From contig NZ_KE384013.1 in NCBI RefSeq assembly GCF_000423405.1, positions 121,705-185,704 of the forward strand: 64,000 bases of DNA, written 5' to 3'. Each line of letters starts with the position of its first letter. The first letter of the stretch is position 1. The notes under the pieces were generated by a model, which did no database searches, was not told the origin of the DNA, and saw only the letters and a program-made list of their open reading frames with translations. The position numbers and the translations under genes are program-made. The DNA is from Mesonia mobilis DSM 19841. GTDB lineage: Bacteria; Bacteroidota; Bacteroidia; Flavobacteriales; Flavobacteriaceae. Of the stretch, positions 17,266-25,751 are shown piece by piece.

Positions 17266-18213
17266 ATGCAACTCCAAACCCAAATCAAAATTAAAAAAGA
17301 ACAACCACAAATAGATTATTCGTCTAAAGTGTTGTTGTTGGGTTCTTGTTTTGCAGAGAATATAGGGAAGAAGTTTTTGTACCATCAATTTCAGCAGTTG
17401 CAGAATCCGTTAGGAATTTTGTTTCACCCGTTTGCTATTGAACGCTTTTCGCAGCGTGTGGTTCAGCAAAATGAATTTACGCCAAAAGATATTTTTCAGT
17501 ATCAGGAAATCTTTAGTTGTTTTGAGGCGCATTCAAGAATGAATGCCTTGTCGGAAGAAAAAATTTTACAGCATCTCAATTCAGCTTTAACAGAAACCTT
17601 TCAGTTTTTAAAAGAAACTTCCCACGTCATTATCACGCTCGGAACTTCTTGGATTTATAGACACTTAGAGCAAGATAAATATGTTGCGAATTGCCATAAA
17701 ATCCCGCAGAAAAATTTCAGTAAAGAGCTTTCTTCTGTAAGTGAGATCGAAAAGAGTTTGCGAAATACGATCGGTTATATTCAGCAGCTCAATAAGAATT
17801 GTGAGTTTATTTTTACGGTTTCGCCGGTTCGGCACGCTAAAGATGGTTTTGTAGAAAACACAAGAAGTAAATCTCATTTAATCACCGCGCTTCATCAAAT
17901 TGTCGAAAAAGAAAATCAACTTCATTACTTTCCTTCATACGAGTTAATGATGGACGAGTTGCGCGATTACCGATTTTATGCCGATGATCTTTTGCATCCT
18001 AACCAAGTGGCGATCGATTATATTTGGGAACGCTTTCAAGAAACTTGGTTGGCAGAAGAATGCTTCCCGACGATGAAAAAAGTGCAGCAAATTCGACAAG
18101 GCTTGGCGCATCGACCTTTCAATCCAAATTCTGTAGCGCATCAAAAATTTCAGCAAAAACTTCAACAGCAAATAGAACTGCTTCAACAGCAATTTCCGTT
18201 GATGAAGTTTTAA
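17266..18213 (+). CDS. GSCFA domain protein
   Basis: 315 residues, cytosolic by sequence. The family-naming motif LLLGSCFAENIGKKF is near residue 25, and a C-terminal YADDLLHPNQVAIDYIWERF supplies the Asp-His pair of an SGNH-hydrolase-like active site (Ser and Cys in GSC region, D and H in DDLLHP). GSCFA proteins are common in Bacteroidota; their substrate is unknown. The C-terminus is very Gln-rich. In Flavobacteria the gene commonly follows alaS, as here, but the 321-base repeat-rich gap suggests its own promoter. Confidence 0.9.
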   Translation: MQLQTQIKIKKEQPQIDYSSKVLLLGSCFAENIGKKFLYHQFQQLQNPLGILFHPFAIERFSQRVVQQNEFTPKDIFQYQEIFSCFEAHSRMNALSEEKILQHLNSALTETFQFLKETSHVIITLGTSWIYRHLEQDKYVANCHKIPQKNFSKELSSVSEIEKSLRNTIGYIQQLNKNCEFIFTVSPVRHAKDGFVENTRSKSHLITALHQIVEKENQLHYFPSYELMMDELRDYRFYADDLLHPNQVAIDYIWERFQETWLAEECFPTMKKVQQIRQGLAHRPFNPNSVAHQKFQQKLQQQIELLQQQFPLMKF

Positions 18214-18218
18214 AAATA

Positions 18219-18251
18219 GGGCAATTGCCGTATTGAAGACAGTTGCCCTTT
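18219..18251 (+). terminator. Probable terminator after the GSCFA gene
   Basis: Stem GGGCAATTG/CAGTTGCCC (one G-U pair) is followed by a short TTTC run directly after the stop codon. The U-tract is short, so strength is uncertain. Confidence 0.5.
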
Positions 18252-18302
18252 CTTACATCTTTGTTCTCGTAATACTAATCAAACTATTTAATACGAAACA
18301 AG

Positions 18303-18812
18303 ATGAAAAAATTACTTTTTTTATGCCTGAGCATAGCTACGCTAGTAAGTTGTAGTAAAGATGACGATGGCGGTAATGGCGGAAGTGCTGCTGCCGGAAC
18401 CATTGAAGCTTCTGTAGACGGCAGTTCTTTTACCTCGATAGAAATGGCAACAACTGCTATAGAACAAGATGTAAACGGCTCGACGATGATTCGCGTGCAA
18501 GGATCAAACTCTGACAGAGAAGGAATGGTGCTAACCATTATGGGATTTGAAGGAACGGGAACTTACGAGCTTGGCGGTGAAATAAGCGTATTTACCAATG
18601 CCATTTATACAGAAACCGATTTAAGCAATCCGATGGATACACAAACTTGGTTAGCTCCTTATGATGAAACAATTGTTGGCGAAATTCAAGTAAGTGAAAA
18701 GACAGCTACTAATATTAAAGGAACCTTTTCTTTTAGCGGAAAAAATGAAGAAGGCGGTACGATTAAAGAAGTAACTAGCGGTTCGTTTAACGTAGCTATA
18801 TCTGAATTTTAA
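18303..18812 (+). CDS. DUF6252-like lipoprotein
   Basis: 169 residues. A lipoprotein signal (MKKLLFLCLSIATLVSC) is followed by an Asp/Gly-rich linker (SKDDDGGNGG) and a beta-sandwich-like domain with EASVDGSSFTS near the start and VTSGSFNVAISEF at the end. This pattern resembles the DUF6252 lipoproteins of Bacteroidota, though I judge that by memory of the motifs only. Function is unknown. It probably sits at the cell envelope. Confidence 0.6.
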   Translation: MKKLLFLCLSIATLVSCSKDDDGGNGGSAAAGTIEASVDGSSFTSIEMATTAIEQDVNGSTMIRVQGSNSDREGMVLTIMGFEGTGTYELGGEISVFTNAIYTETDLSNPMDTQTWLAPYDETIVGEIQVSEKTATNIKGTFSFSGKNEEGGTIKEVTSGSFNVAISEF

Positions 18813-18902
18813 TTCATTTTAAAATAAATTCTTGAAAGAGAGTTTTTTGTTAGTCGGGAGTTGAGTTTCGGCAAGATTCCCGACATTTTAAATACTTAAA
18901 TT

Positions 18903-20015
18903 ATGAAAAACACTAAAATTTATTCAATCACTTTCTTGCTTTTGTTTGTGGCAAGTTTCGGGTTTGCTCAGAGTTTAGGAGAGTTTAAACCTAAAAGCAA
19001 AGCCGGAGGAAAATTAAAATCGAAAGAAGTTTATATCGCTAATTTTTCTGTAAACTATCAGGTCTATAATCAAAAAGATGCAAGCACCGGCGGAGGTTTT
19101 ACAGGAAAAATGTTAACCGGTAAAACCAAAGCTACATTAGCCGTTGGGTTAAATAATATTACCACAGAAGATCTACAGCAATTGACCAACGAACTTTATC
19201 AAGATTTTATAAATGATCTTAAACAAAAAGGATTCACTATTTTAGAGGGTGATGCCGCTGCAAATACCAAATATTATGAAGATTATGAACGTTACGAAAA
19301 CTTAGAAATGAGTTTGTCTGAAGCTCCCGGTTTGGTAACTGTCTATCCTGAAAATCGAGTATTCTTTGTAAAAGGTTTTACTAAATCTGGCGAGAAAAAA
19401 CAAGGAGGTTTTTTTGGTGCAGTAAACAGAGCACAAGGCGGTAATGCAATAGCAGAAAGAACCCATGAGGTAATGAGTTACAGTAAGCTTTCATCAGAAT
19501 TAAACGATGCCAATGTGGTAAATGTCGATTTATATGTTTTGTTTTTAAACGATGAAAAAGCTTACCAAGGAAGAGGTGCAAAAATATCGGTAAGTACAAA
19601 TATGCACCTTCCGGCTATCGAAAATTACTCGTTTACCGAGAAAACTACCGGAGCGATGACGTTATTAAAAAGTAAGAAGAGAAAAGCTGTTGCGTGTGTA
19701 AATGCGATCGATTTTGTACAAGGAAAAAATAAAATAGGCGGTTCACCTTTAGGTCAGTATTCCGGCACATTAAAGAAAGAATTACCTATCGAAGGAGTGA
19801 TCGGAAAAGAAAAAATACAAAGTTTTGCAAAAGCAGATGTCGATAAATATGGTTTAGAAACGGTTTATGGTAAAGCATATCGTGTAGAAAATGAGTCGAT
19901 CGATAATTCTGCGTTTATTAATGTAGATCGAGCAAAATATATAGCCGGAGCTAAGCAGGCTTTAAGCAAATTTTTAAGTTATCATACGAGCGAGTTCGCT
20001 TCAGAAATTAAATAA
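18903..20015 (+). CDS. Secreted protein of unknown function
   Basis: 370 residues. A signal peptide (MKNTKIYSITFLLLFVASFG, cut near FAQ) leads into a mature protein rich in Lys and Gly (FKPKSKAGGKLKSKEVYIA). I recognise no domain. The layout, with alternating strands and helices and a DLYQDFINDL-like amphipathic helix, suggests a soluble periplasmic or surface protein. A GTCGGGA/TCCCGAC hairpin with an 18-base loop (18853-18884) lies in its leader; it has no T-run and may be a leader structure rather than a terminator. Confidence 0.6.
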   Translation: MKNTKIYSITFLLLFVASFGFAQSLGEFKPKSKAGGKLKSKEVYIANFSVNYQVYNQKDASTGGGFTGKMLTGKTKATLAVGLNNITTEDLQQLTNELYQDFINDLKQKGFTILEGDAAANTKYYEDYERYENLEMSLSEAPGLVTVYPENRVFFVKGFTKSGEKKQGGFFGAVNRAQGGNAIAERTHEVMSYSKLSSELNDANVVNVDLYVLFLNDEKAYQGRGAKISVSTNMHLPAIENYSFTEKTTGAMTLLKSKKRKAVACVNAIDFVQGKNKIGGSPLGQYSGTLKKELPIEGVIGKEKIQSFAKADVDKYGLETVYGKAYRVENESIDNSAFINVDRAKYIAGAKQALSKFLSYHTSEFASEIK

Positions 20016-20083
20016 TTAAAATGTGGTATGGCGAAGAATGGCAGGTGTAATTACTTGCTGTTCTTTTCTTTAATTAGAAATAG

Positions 20084-20326
20084 ATGAATTGGTGTATCTT
20101 ATTTTTTACTATTTTTATTGGCTTTGGGCTCATGATCTTATTTAATAAAAAGAAGAATTTGCAATTAACATGTCATCGAGAGAACGTTAAGAAATTTCAG
20201 AAACGAATGCGGGTGGCCAAACATCAAATCGCTAAAAGAGAACTCCGTTTAAGTGCTTATCATTTTCTAAGTTATAATTTAGAAGAAGCTTTAATGGCGC
20301 AAGAAAATATTCATCTTAATAAGTAG
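20084..20326 (+). CDS. Small membrane-anchored protein
   Basis: 80 residues. One N-terminal membrane helix (CILFFTIFIGFGLMILF) is followed by a strongly basic helical tail (ENVKKFQKRMRVAKHQIAKR). It ends 18 bases before the histidine kinase gene on the same strand and may be its operon partner. No family recognised; the start codon ATG and helix pattern support a real gene, but the evidence is modest. Confidence 0.5.
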   Translation: MNWCILFFTIFIGFGLMILFNKKKNLQLTCHRENVKKFQKRMRVAKHQIAKRELRLSAYHFLSYNLEEALMAQENIHLNK

Positions 20327-20344
20327 ATTTTTAAAAGTTTTAGA

Positions 20345-22243
20345 GTGAAGAAAATTTTTACTGTTCTAATTTTTCTTATTTCAATTTTAGGGATTGCTCA
20401 GGAAGAAAAGCTTTCTCAAAAAGAGATTTTATTAAAGGCCTATTTTTCTAAAGATTCCTCAGATTATTACTTTCAGCAAGCGAAAAATAAATTATTTAGT
20501 AAATCAGATTCTATACACTATCAATACTTTAAGTTCTTTAAAAATGATGAGCTTAGAAATAAAGACAGTACACTTTATTATGCTGAAAAAATTCTTCCGT
20601 TTTATTTGAAAAATGATTCAATACAAAACATAGAATATATCTACGAAAGGCTTCATTATTTATATAAAAGAGAAGGTGTTTACGAGAAAGCTTTGGTTTA
20701 CAATCAAAAATTACTAGACCTTTCAGAACAACAAAACAAGCTTGGTAAAACTTCAAAATATCTTACCGATAAATCAACTTTGAATCATGACTTTGAGAAT
20801 TTTGAAGAAGGCGTTGCAATAGGAAAAGATGCTTTTCTAACAGCGCTAAAAACAAAAGAAAATCAAAAAGAGAATATCATTTATGCAAATAATGCGATCG
20901 CTATAAATTTTGATGATTGGCATAAACCTGATAGTGCCATTTTTTATCATCAAAAAAATCTAGATCTCATAAAAAAGCAAGAAGATTCTCTAAACTACGG
21001 ATTTGTTTTCAATAATTTAGGAAACACTTTTTTAAAAGATAAAAAGTATCAAGAGGCCAAAAAAATGATTTCTTTAGCTTTAAAAAGAAATTTAGAAAAA
21101 GGAAATTCATATAATCTAGCGACTAACTATACTAATTTGGCGACCATTGCTTATCAAGAAAATAAGAATGATTTAGCTGAAGAATATTTTGAAGAGGCCA
21201 AAAAACATTCCGATTTAAGTAATAGTATCGAAAAAATTAGAGATGTAATTCAACAAGAAGCTTGGTACTATAAAAAGACAGGTAATTTTCAAAAGGCACT
21301 AGAACTTCAAGAAAAATTTTACGTTTTAAAAGATTCAGTTTTTCAAGAAGAGCGTTTAGCCAAGTTTGCAGAACTCGAAACCAAATACCAAACCGAAAAA
21401 AAAGAAGCAGAATTAGCAACTACGCGAGCCAATCTAGCTGAAAAAGAATTAGACTTAGAACGAAAAAATACGATCATTTATGGGAGTATTGCTACTGCTT
21501 TTATCATCGGTTTGTTGGGATATTTACTTTACAATCAGCAAAAATTAAAGAATAAACAACTGCACAAAGAAGCCGAATTAAAATCTGCTTTAGTTAAAAT
21601 TGAAACTCAAAACAAACTCCAAGAGCAGCGTTTAAGAATTTCTCGAGATCTACACGATAATATTGGCGCGCAACTCACTTTCATTATTTCGAGTATCGAT
21701 AATCTTCAGTTTGCTTTCCCAAATATGGAGCAAAATATTTCCCAAAAGCTTAAAAACATAAGTGAATTTACGAGCAAGACTATTTGCGAGTTGCGAGACA
21801 CCATTTGGGCAATGAATAAAGAAAAAATCTCTGTGGAAGATCTTCAAGCTCGAATTTCTAATTTTATCGAAAAAGCGAGAACAGCCTCACCAAACACGGT
21901 ATTTAGGTTTCAATTCGATTCAGAAAAAAATAAGCAATACGAATTTTCATCGGTAGTTGGGATGAATATTTACCGTATCATTCAAGAAGCGGTCAATAAT
22001 GCCTTAAAATATGCTGAAGCTTCAGAAATTAAAGTTCATATAGAAAAACTTCAGCAGCAATTTAAAATAGAAATCATAGATAACGGAAAAGGTTTTGTAC
22101 TTGCTGAAGTTGAGTTAGGCAATGGTATTAACAATATCAAGGAAAGAGCAAAAGAAATAGGAGGAGAGGCAGAGGTCAATACTATCATGAGGGAAGGGAC
22201 ACAAATTTTAATTCTTTTACCTGTGCTTGATGAGAATAGTTAA
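20345..22243 (+). CDS. TPR-containing sensor histidine kinase (HisKA_3 type)
   Basis: 632 residues from a GTG start that gives a complete signal peptide (MKKIFTVLIFLISILG). About 330 residues of TPR-like helical repeats (for example NYGFVFNNLGNTFLKDKKY) lie in the periplasm, followed by a coiled coil, a membrane helix (YGSIATAFIIGLLGYLLY), the HisKA_3 dimerisation motif with the phospho-acceptor His in RISRDLHDNIGAQL, and a HATPase_c domain (EAVNNALKYA, IIDNGKGF, GNGINNIKERA). It pairs with the NarL-type regulator that follows, 17 bases on. The signal sensed is unknown. Confidence 0.92.
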   Translation: MKKIFTVLIFLISILGIAQEEKLSQKEILLKAYFSKDSSDYYFQQAKNKLFSKSDSIHYQYFKFFKNDELRNKDSTLYYAEKILPFYLKNDSIQNIEYIYERLHYLYKREGVYEKALVYNQKLLDLSEQQNKLGKTSKYLTDKSTLNHDFENFEEGVAIGKDAFLTALKTKENQKENIIYANNAIAINFDDWHKPDSAIFYHQKNLDLIKKQEDSLNYGFVFNNLGNTFLKDKKYQEAKKMISLALKRNLEKGNSYNLATNYTNLATIAYQENKNDLAEEYFEEAKKHSDLSNSIEKIRDVIQQEAWYYKKTGNFQKALELQEKFYVLKDSVFQEERLAKFAELETKYQTEKKEAELATTRANLAEKELDLERKNTIIYGSIATAFIIGLLGYLLYNQQKLKNKQLHKEAELKSALVKIETQNKLQEQRLRISRDLHDNIGAQLTFIISSIDNLQFAFPNMEQNISQKLKNISEFTSKTICELRDTIWAMNKEKISVEDLQARISNFIEKARTASPNTVFRFQFDSEKNKQYEFSSVVGMNIYRIIQEAVNNALKYAEASEIKVHIEKLQQQFKIEIIDNGKGFVLAEVELGNGINNIKERAKEIGGEAEVNTIMREGTQILILLPVLDENS

Positions 22244-22260
22244 AAGGTAAATAATTGAAG

Positions 22261-22911
22261 ATGAATATAAAGATCGCCATTGTAGATGATAATACCTTTT
22301 TAATTCACGCCATTAAAGAGAAATTATCTTTTTTTGAAGAGTTGAAATTTAAATTTTCTGCCACTAACGGAAGCCAATTACTTCAGCAATTAGAAGATAA
22401 TTTTCATATCGATTTAATTTTAATGGATATTGAAATGCCGGTGTTAAATGGTATCGAAAGTACGCAGATCATCAAGCAAAAATATCCGCATATCAAGATC
22501 GTCATGTTAACCGCTTTCGATAATGATGAACATATTTTTAATGCCATAAAAGCCGGTGCCGATGGTTATTTGTTAAAAGAAACCAATCCGCAAGAACTCT
22601 ATAAAGGTATTTTAGAAACGCTAAACGGTGGCGCGGCGATGAATCCTTCCATTGCTTTAAAAACCTTGAAGTTATTAAGAAATCCAACCCATATTCAAAA
22701 CCAAAAAGATCAAGAAGAAATCTCTCTTTCTAAGCGTGAAGTTGAAGTTTTAGAAAACTTAAGTAAAGGTCATAGTTACACCGTGATTGCAGAATATTTG
22801 GTGCTTTCGCCAAGTACGGTAAGAAAACATATTGAAAATATCTACAAAAAATTACAAGTACACAGTAAAATTGAAGCGGTTCAAAAAGCAAAAAATAACA
22901 ATATTATTTAG
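22261..22911 (+). CDS. NarL/LuxR-type response regulator
   Basis: 216 residues. The ATG at 22261 is preferred over a TTG two codons upstream. The receiver domain has the acidic pair (IVDDN), the phospho-Asp in LILMDIEMPVLNG and the Lys in LLKETNP. The C-terminal LuxR-type helix-turn-helix is LSKREVEVLENLSKGHSY...SPSTVRKHIENIYKKL. It is the partner of the preceding TPR kinase; targets are not evident from this window. Confidence 0.93.
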   Translation: MNIKIAIVDDNTFLIHAIKEKLSFFEELKFKFSATNGSQLLQQLEDNFHIDLILMDIEMPVLNGIESTQIIKQKYPHIKIVMLTAFDNDEHIFNAIKAGADGYLLKETNPQELYKGILETLNGGAAMNPSIALKTLKLLRNPTHIQNQKDQEEISLSKREVEVLENLSKGHSYTVIAEYLVLSPSTVRKHIENIYKKLQVHSKIEAVQKAKNNNII

Positions 22912-22994
22912 CTGAAATCACGAAAATTGTTAATCTAATTTCAAAATTGATGCAGCCGATTTACTTTCTCGTAACTTAGAAACAAATTTTTAAG

Positions 22995-23609
22995 ATGAGA
23001 AAGTTTTTACTAGGAGTTATTGTGGCGTTAATCTGTTTTTGGGGATACCAATATGTAAAAGATCAATTTCAAGAAAAAGAGGATCTGCAACAAGCTTCTA
23101 ACTTAATTGAGCAAGAAATTAAAAACGTAAGTAAACTAGTGGTTTCTGAAGGGAGTTATGCCAAAGTTTACAACTACGAGAATACCGAAAGTTTTGTGTT
23201 TAAATTTCTTTCAGCTCGAAAAAAAGCTTTAATCGTGGTAAATGCGAAAGCAAATGTAAGTTACGATTTGAGAGAAATGAAGTACGAGGTCGATGCAGAA
23301 AATAAACTGTTGAAAATTACGCAAATCCCGGAGCCTGAACTCAATATTAATCCCGACATCAAATACTACGATGTGACGCAAGATTACCTCAATCAGTTCG
23401 AGGCGAAAGATTACAATAAAATAAAAAGCAGAATTCAAACCGATCTAGAAAAGCAGATCAAGAATTCTGTCTTAATGAAAAACGCTGAAAACCGACTCAT
23501 TTCTGAATTGCAAAAACTTTTTATACTCACCAATTCAATGGGGTGGACGCTGCAATACAATCAGCAAAACCTAAATTCTTCTGAAGAATTTCAAGATTTA
23601 AAATTGTAG
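22995..23609 (+). CDS. DUF4230 domain protein, membrane anchored
   Basis: 204 residues. A short N-terminal membrane helix (KFLLGVIVALICFWGYQYV) is followed by a soluble domain with the DUF4230 features SYAKVYNYENTESF, ALIVVNAKANVSYDLREMKY and QIPEPELNINPDI. The domain faces the periplasm. Function is unknown. It follows the two-component pair at 83 bases and may be read with it, but nothing shows it is a target. Confidence 0.8.
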   Translation: MRKFLLGVIVALICFWGYQYVKDQFQEKEDLQQASNLIEQEIKNVSKLVVSEGSYAKVYNYENTESFVFKFLSARKKALIVVNAKANVSYDLREMKYEVDAENKLLKITQIPEPELNINPDIKYYDVTQDYLNQFEAKDYNKIKSRIQTDLEKQIKNSVLMKNAENRLISELQKLFILTNSMGWTLQYNQQNLNSSEEFQDLKL

Positions 23610-23617
23610 CTTTCGAT

Positions 23618-23760
23618 TGTCACACTGAGCGGAGTCGAAGTGTTTTACGCGAGAAAATATTCCCGTCATTCCGGGCTTGACCCGGAATCTCATCTGGTTA
23701 AAAAAAGATTTTGGTTTAAGATTCTTAATTTGATTTAGAATCAAGAAAATTCAAAATAAT
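23618..23760. repeat. Short palindromic repeats between DUF4230 and tetR
   Basis: Two palindromes of the dispersed families are visible: TGTCACACTGAGC/GGAGTCGAAG (23618-23640) and CGTCATTCCGGGC/TTGACCCGGAATCT (23664-23690). They are followed by a hairpin of GATTCT/AGAATC with an AT-rich loop (about 23720-23745). No gene is seen in this 244-base gap. Confidence 0.7.
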
Positions 23761-23853
23761 CCTTCAGACCAGATTCATTTTTCTAACAGCGAAGCGGTCT
23801 ATATACTTACTTCTTTTTCTCCAAAAAATTAAAAACACTATCTTGCCGTTTCT

Positions 23854-24426
23854 ATGAAATTAACCCGCCGAAAATTAGAAATTGTTTCAACTGCAGCTAA
23901 ACTCTTTAGAAAAAAAGGATATAATTCTGTTTCTATGCGAGATTTGGCGCAAGCTTTAGATATAAAAGCGGCAAGTTTGTACAACCATATTAGCTCGAAA
24001 CAAGAGATTTTAGCGATCATCATTTTAGAAGTAGCAGAAAATTTTACCGAGCATATCAATACCGTTTTTCCGGAGTCTATAAATTCTGTCGAAAAATTAG
24101 AATCGGTTATCGAAAATCATATTCAGATCACGGTTGAAAAGACCAATGCGCTCGCTTGTTTAAATAACGATTGGATGCATTTAGAACAATCAGATCTAGA
24201 AAGTTATTTGGTTATGCGAAACGCATACGAAGCTAAAATGAGAAATATTATCGAGCAGGGTATTCAGCAAAAACAGCTTCAAGATCGTAATATAGATCTG
24301 GTTTTATTCTCATTGTTATCTACCTTAAGAACACTTCATTTGTGGTATTCAAAAAACAAAGAAACCTCTCCGCAGCTTATGTTCGAAGAGATGAAGCAAA
24401 ATTTACTTCACGGTATAATTAGGTAA
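23854..24426 (+). CDS. TetR family regulator, probable repressor of the paa operon (PaaR-like)
   Basis: 190 residues. The N-terminal TetR helix-turn-helix is clear (IVSTAAKLFRKKGYNSVSMR, DLAQALDIKAASLYNHISSK). The C-terminal ligand domain is of the TetR_C 33-like kind, helical with LACLNNDWMHLE. It lies 73 bases upstream of paaE on the same strand. TetR-type PaaR repressors that respond to phenylacetyl-CoA control paa genes in Thermus and several proteobacteria, and a matching palindrome sits on the paaE promoter. The regulatory link is inferred from position and operator. Confidence 0.82.
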   Translation: MKLTRRKLEIVSTAAKLFRKKGYNSVSMRDLAQALDIKAASLYNHISSKQEILAIIILEVAENFTEHINTVFPESINSVEKLESVIENHIQITVEKTNALACLNNDWMHLEQSDLESYLVMRNAYEAKMRNIIEQGIQQKQLQDRNIDLVLFSLLSTLRTLHLWYSKNKETSPQLMFEEMKQNLLHGIIR

Positions 24427-24446
24427 ACCGGCTTTAACATTCCTCA

Positions 24447-24478
24447 TTTGGATTTTAAACTAACAATCGTTAGTTTTG
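24447..24478 (+). promoter_or_regulatory. paa operon promoter with overlapping palindromic operator
   Basis: A -33 element TTTG (24447-24450) and a perfect -7 element TAGTTTTG (24471-24478, consensus TAnnTTTG) are separated by 20 bases, the spacing known for Bacteroidota. The palindrome AAACTAAC-AATC-GTTAGTTT (24457-24476) overlaps the -7 element, so a bound repressor would block it. The predicted transcript starts about 15 bases before the paaE ATG at 24500. Confidence 0.75.
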
Positions 24479-24499
24479 TTAGGTATCAAAAATGAATGA

Positions 24500-25573
24500 A
24501 TGGCAAAATTTCACGACATAACTGTAAAAAACGTTTATAAAGAAACCAACGATTGTACGGTTATCGAATTTGATGTTCCAGAAAATTTAAAAGAAGATTT
24601 TAAATATAGTCAGGGACAACATTTAACCTTGAAAAAAGATTTTAACGGAGAAGATGTAAGACGTTCTTATTCTTTATGTTCAAGTCCTGTAGAAAATAAA
24701 TGGCGCGTTGCGGTAAAGAAAATACCAACCGGTAAATTTTCCACCTTCGTAAATGAAGAATTGCAACTAGGTGACCATTTAGAAGTAATGGTGCCGAGTG
24801 GTAAATTTGGGGTTGAAGTTTCTTCTGAAGTGGCAAAAAACTATATCGTTTTCGCGGCAGGAAGCGGAATCACGCCAATTATCTCTATGATCAAAACGCA
24901 TTTGGCAATGGAGCCTGAAAGTAAATTTCAGCTTTTTTACCTCAATAAAAATGCAAAATCGATCATTTTTAAAGAGGAAATAGAACAACTGCGAAATAAA
25001 TATTTTGGTCGTTTCGAGATTTTCTATTTCCTAACGCGTGAGCAACGTGATATTCCTTTGTTTAACGGAAGGTTCGATGAAGAGAAAATTCAGCAACTTA
25101 CCACAAGTTTGATCGATGTAGATTCGGTAGATGAATGTTTTATCTGCGGTCCCGAACAAATGATTTTCTTGTTAAGAGATGAATTAGAAAAAGCCGGACT
25201 TACCCGAGAAAAAATTCATTATGAGTTGTTTGTGACCGGTATTTCAGAAGAAGATAAAAAGCGAGCAGCGCAAGCGATAGAACATAAATTTGATGGGACC
25301 GAAGTAACTATTCTTGACGGAGGTAAAGAGTTTCATTTCGGGATGACAGACGATTACGACAATGTACTCGATGCCGCTTTGGGAGCAGGAGCAGATTTAC
25401 CTTTTGCTTGTAAAGGTGGAGTTTGCAGTACGTGTAAATGTAAAGTATTGGAAGGTAGTGTAGAGATGAAAATTAATTATGCATTAGAAGACGATGAGGT
25501 GGCTAACAATTTTGTATTGAGCTGCCAGTCGGTACCAACTTCAGAAAAGCTGGTGGTCGATTTTGATGTATAA
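24500..25573 (+). CDS. paaE: Phenylacetyl-CoA epoxidase reductase subunit PaaE
   Basis: 357 residues. It passes electrons from NAD(P)H through FAD and a 2Fe-2S centre to the PaaA diiron site. The FAD-binding motif RRSYSLCSSP, the NAD-binding region (VFAAGSGITPIISMI, CFICGPEQM) and a C-terminal plant-type ferredoxin domain with cluster ligands CKGGVCSTCKCKVL and a distal LSCQS are all present. The length matches known PaaE. It is first in the operon here, ahead of paaA, whereas in E. coli it is the fifth epoxidase gene. Confidence 0.96.
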   Translation: MAKFHDITVKNVYKETNDCTVIEFDVPENLKEDFKYSQGQHLTLKKDFNGEDVRRSYSLCSSPVENKWRVAVKKIPTGKFSTFVNEELQLGDHLEVMVPSGKFGVEVSSEVAKNYIVFAAGSGITPIISMIKTHLAMEPESKFQLFYLNKNAKSIIFKEEIEQLRNKYFGRFEIFYFLTREQRDIPLFNGRFDEEKIQQLTTSLIDVDSVDECFICGPEQMIFLLRDELEKAGLTREKIHYELFVTGISEEDKKRAAQAIEHKFDGTEVTILDGGKEFHFGMTDDYDNVLDAALGAGADLPFACKGGVCSTCKCKVLEGSVEMKINYALEDDEVANNFVLSCQSVPTSEKLVVDFDV

Positions 25574-25593
25574 ATTCCTGCGTAGGCAGGAAT
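25574..25593 (+). repeat. Hairpin abutting the paaE stop codon
   Basis: ATTCCTGC/GCAGGAAT with a 4-base loop begins at the base after the TAA. The same hairpin follows paaC, and a weaker version follows paaB. Confidence 0.8.
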
Positions 25594-25714
25594 CTGAAAT
25601 AGAAACCTTAAATTAACTTTAAGTCTTTTATTTTCAGGGGTATAATTTTTATCTTTAAGAAAGTAGAGTTTTAATAGAAGTTGCATTTGAGTGTGATACT
25701 ACTATTTGTGAATA

Positions 25715-25736
25715 CTTATAGCTGAAAAGCTGTAAG
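25715..25736 (+). other. GAAA-tetraloop hairpin in front of paaA
   Basis: CTTATAGCT and AGCTGTAAG pair over 9 bases (one G-U) around a GAAA loop, 15 bases upstream of the paaA start. It could be an RNA processing or translation-control structure; it could also be one of the degenerate AGCT-rich tracts common in these gaps. Confidence 0.45.
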
Positions 25737-25751
25737 CTAAAAACTAAGATT

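Noticed and set aside
18853-18884. GTCGGGA/TCCCGAC hairpin as a terminator
   Set aside because: It has a large loop and no T-run, and lies close to the next start; not listed as a terminator.
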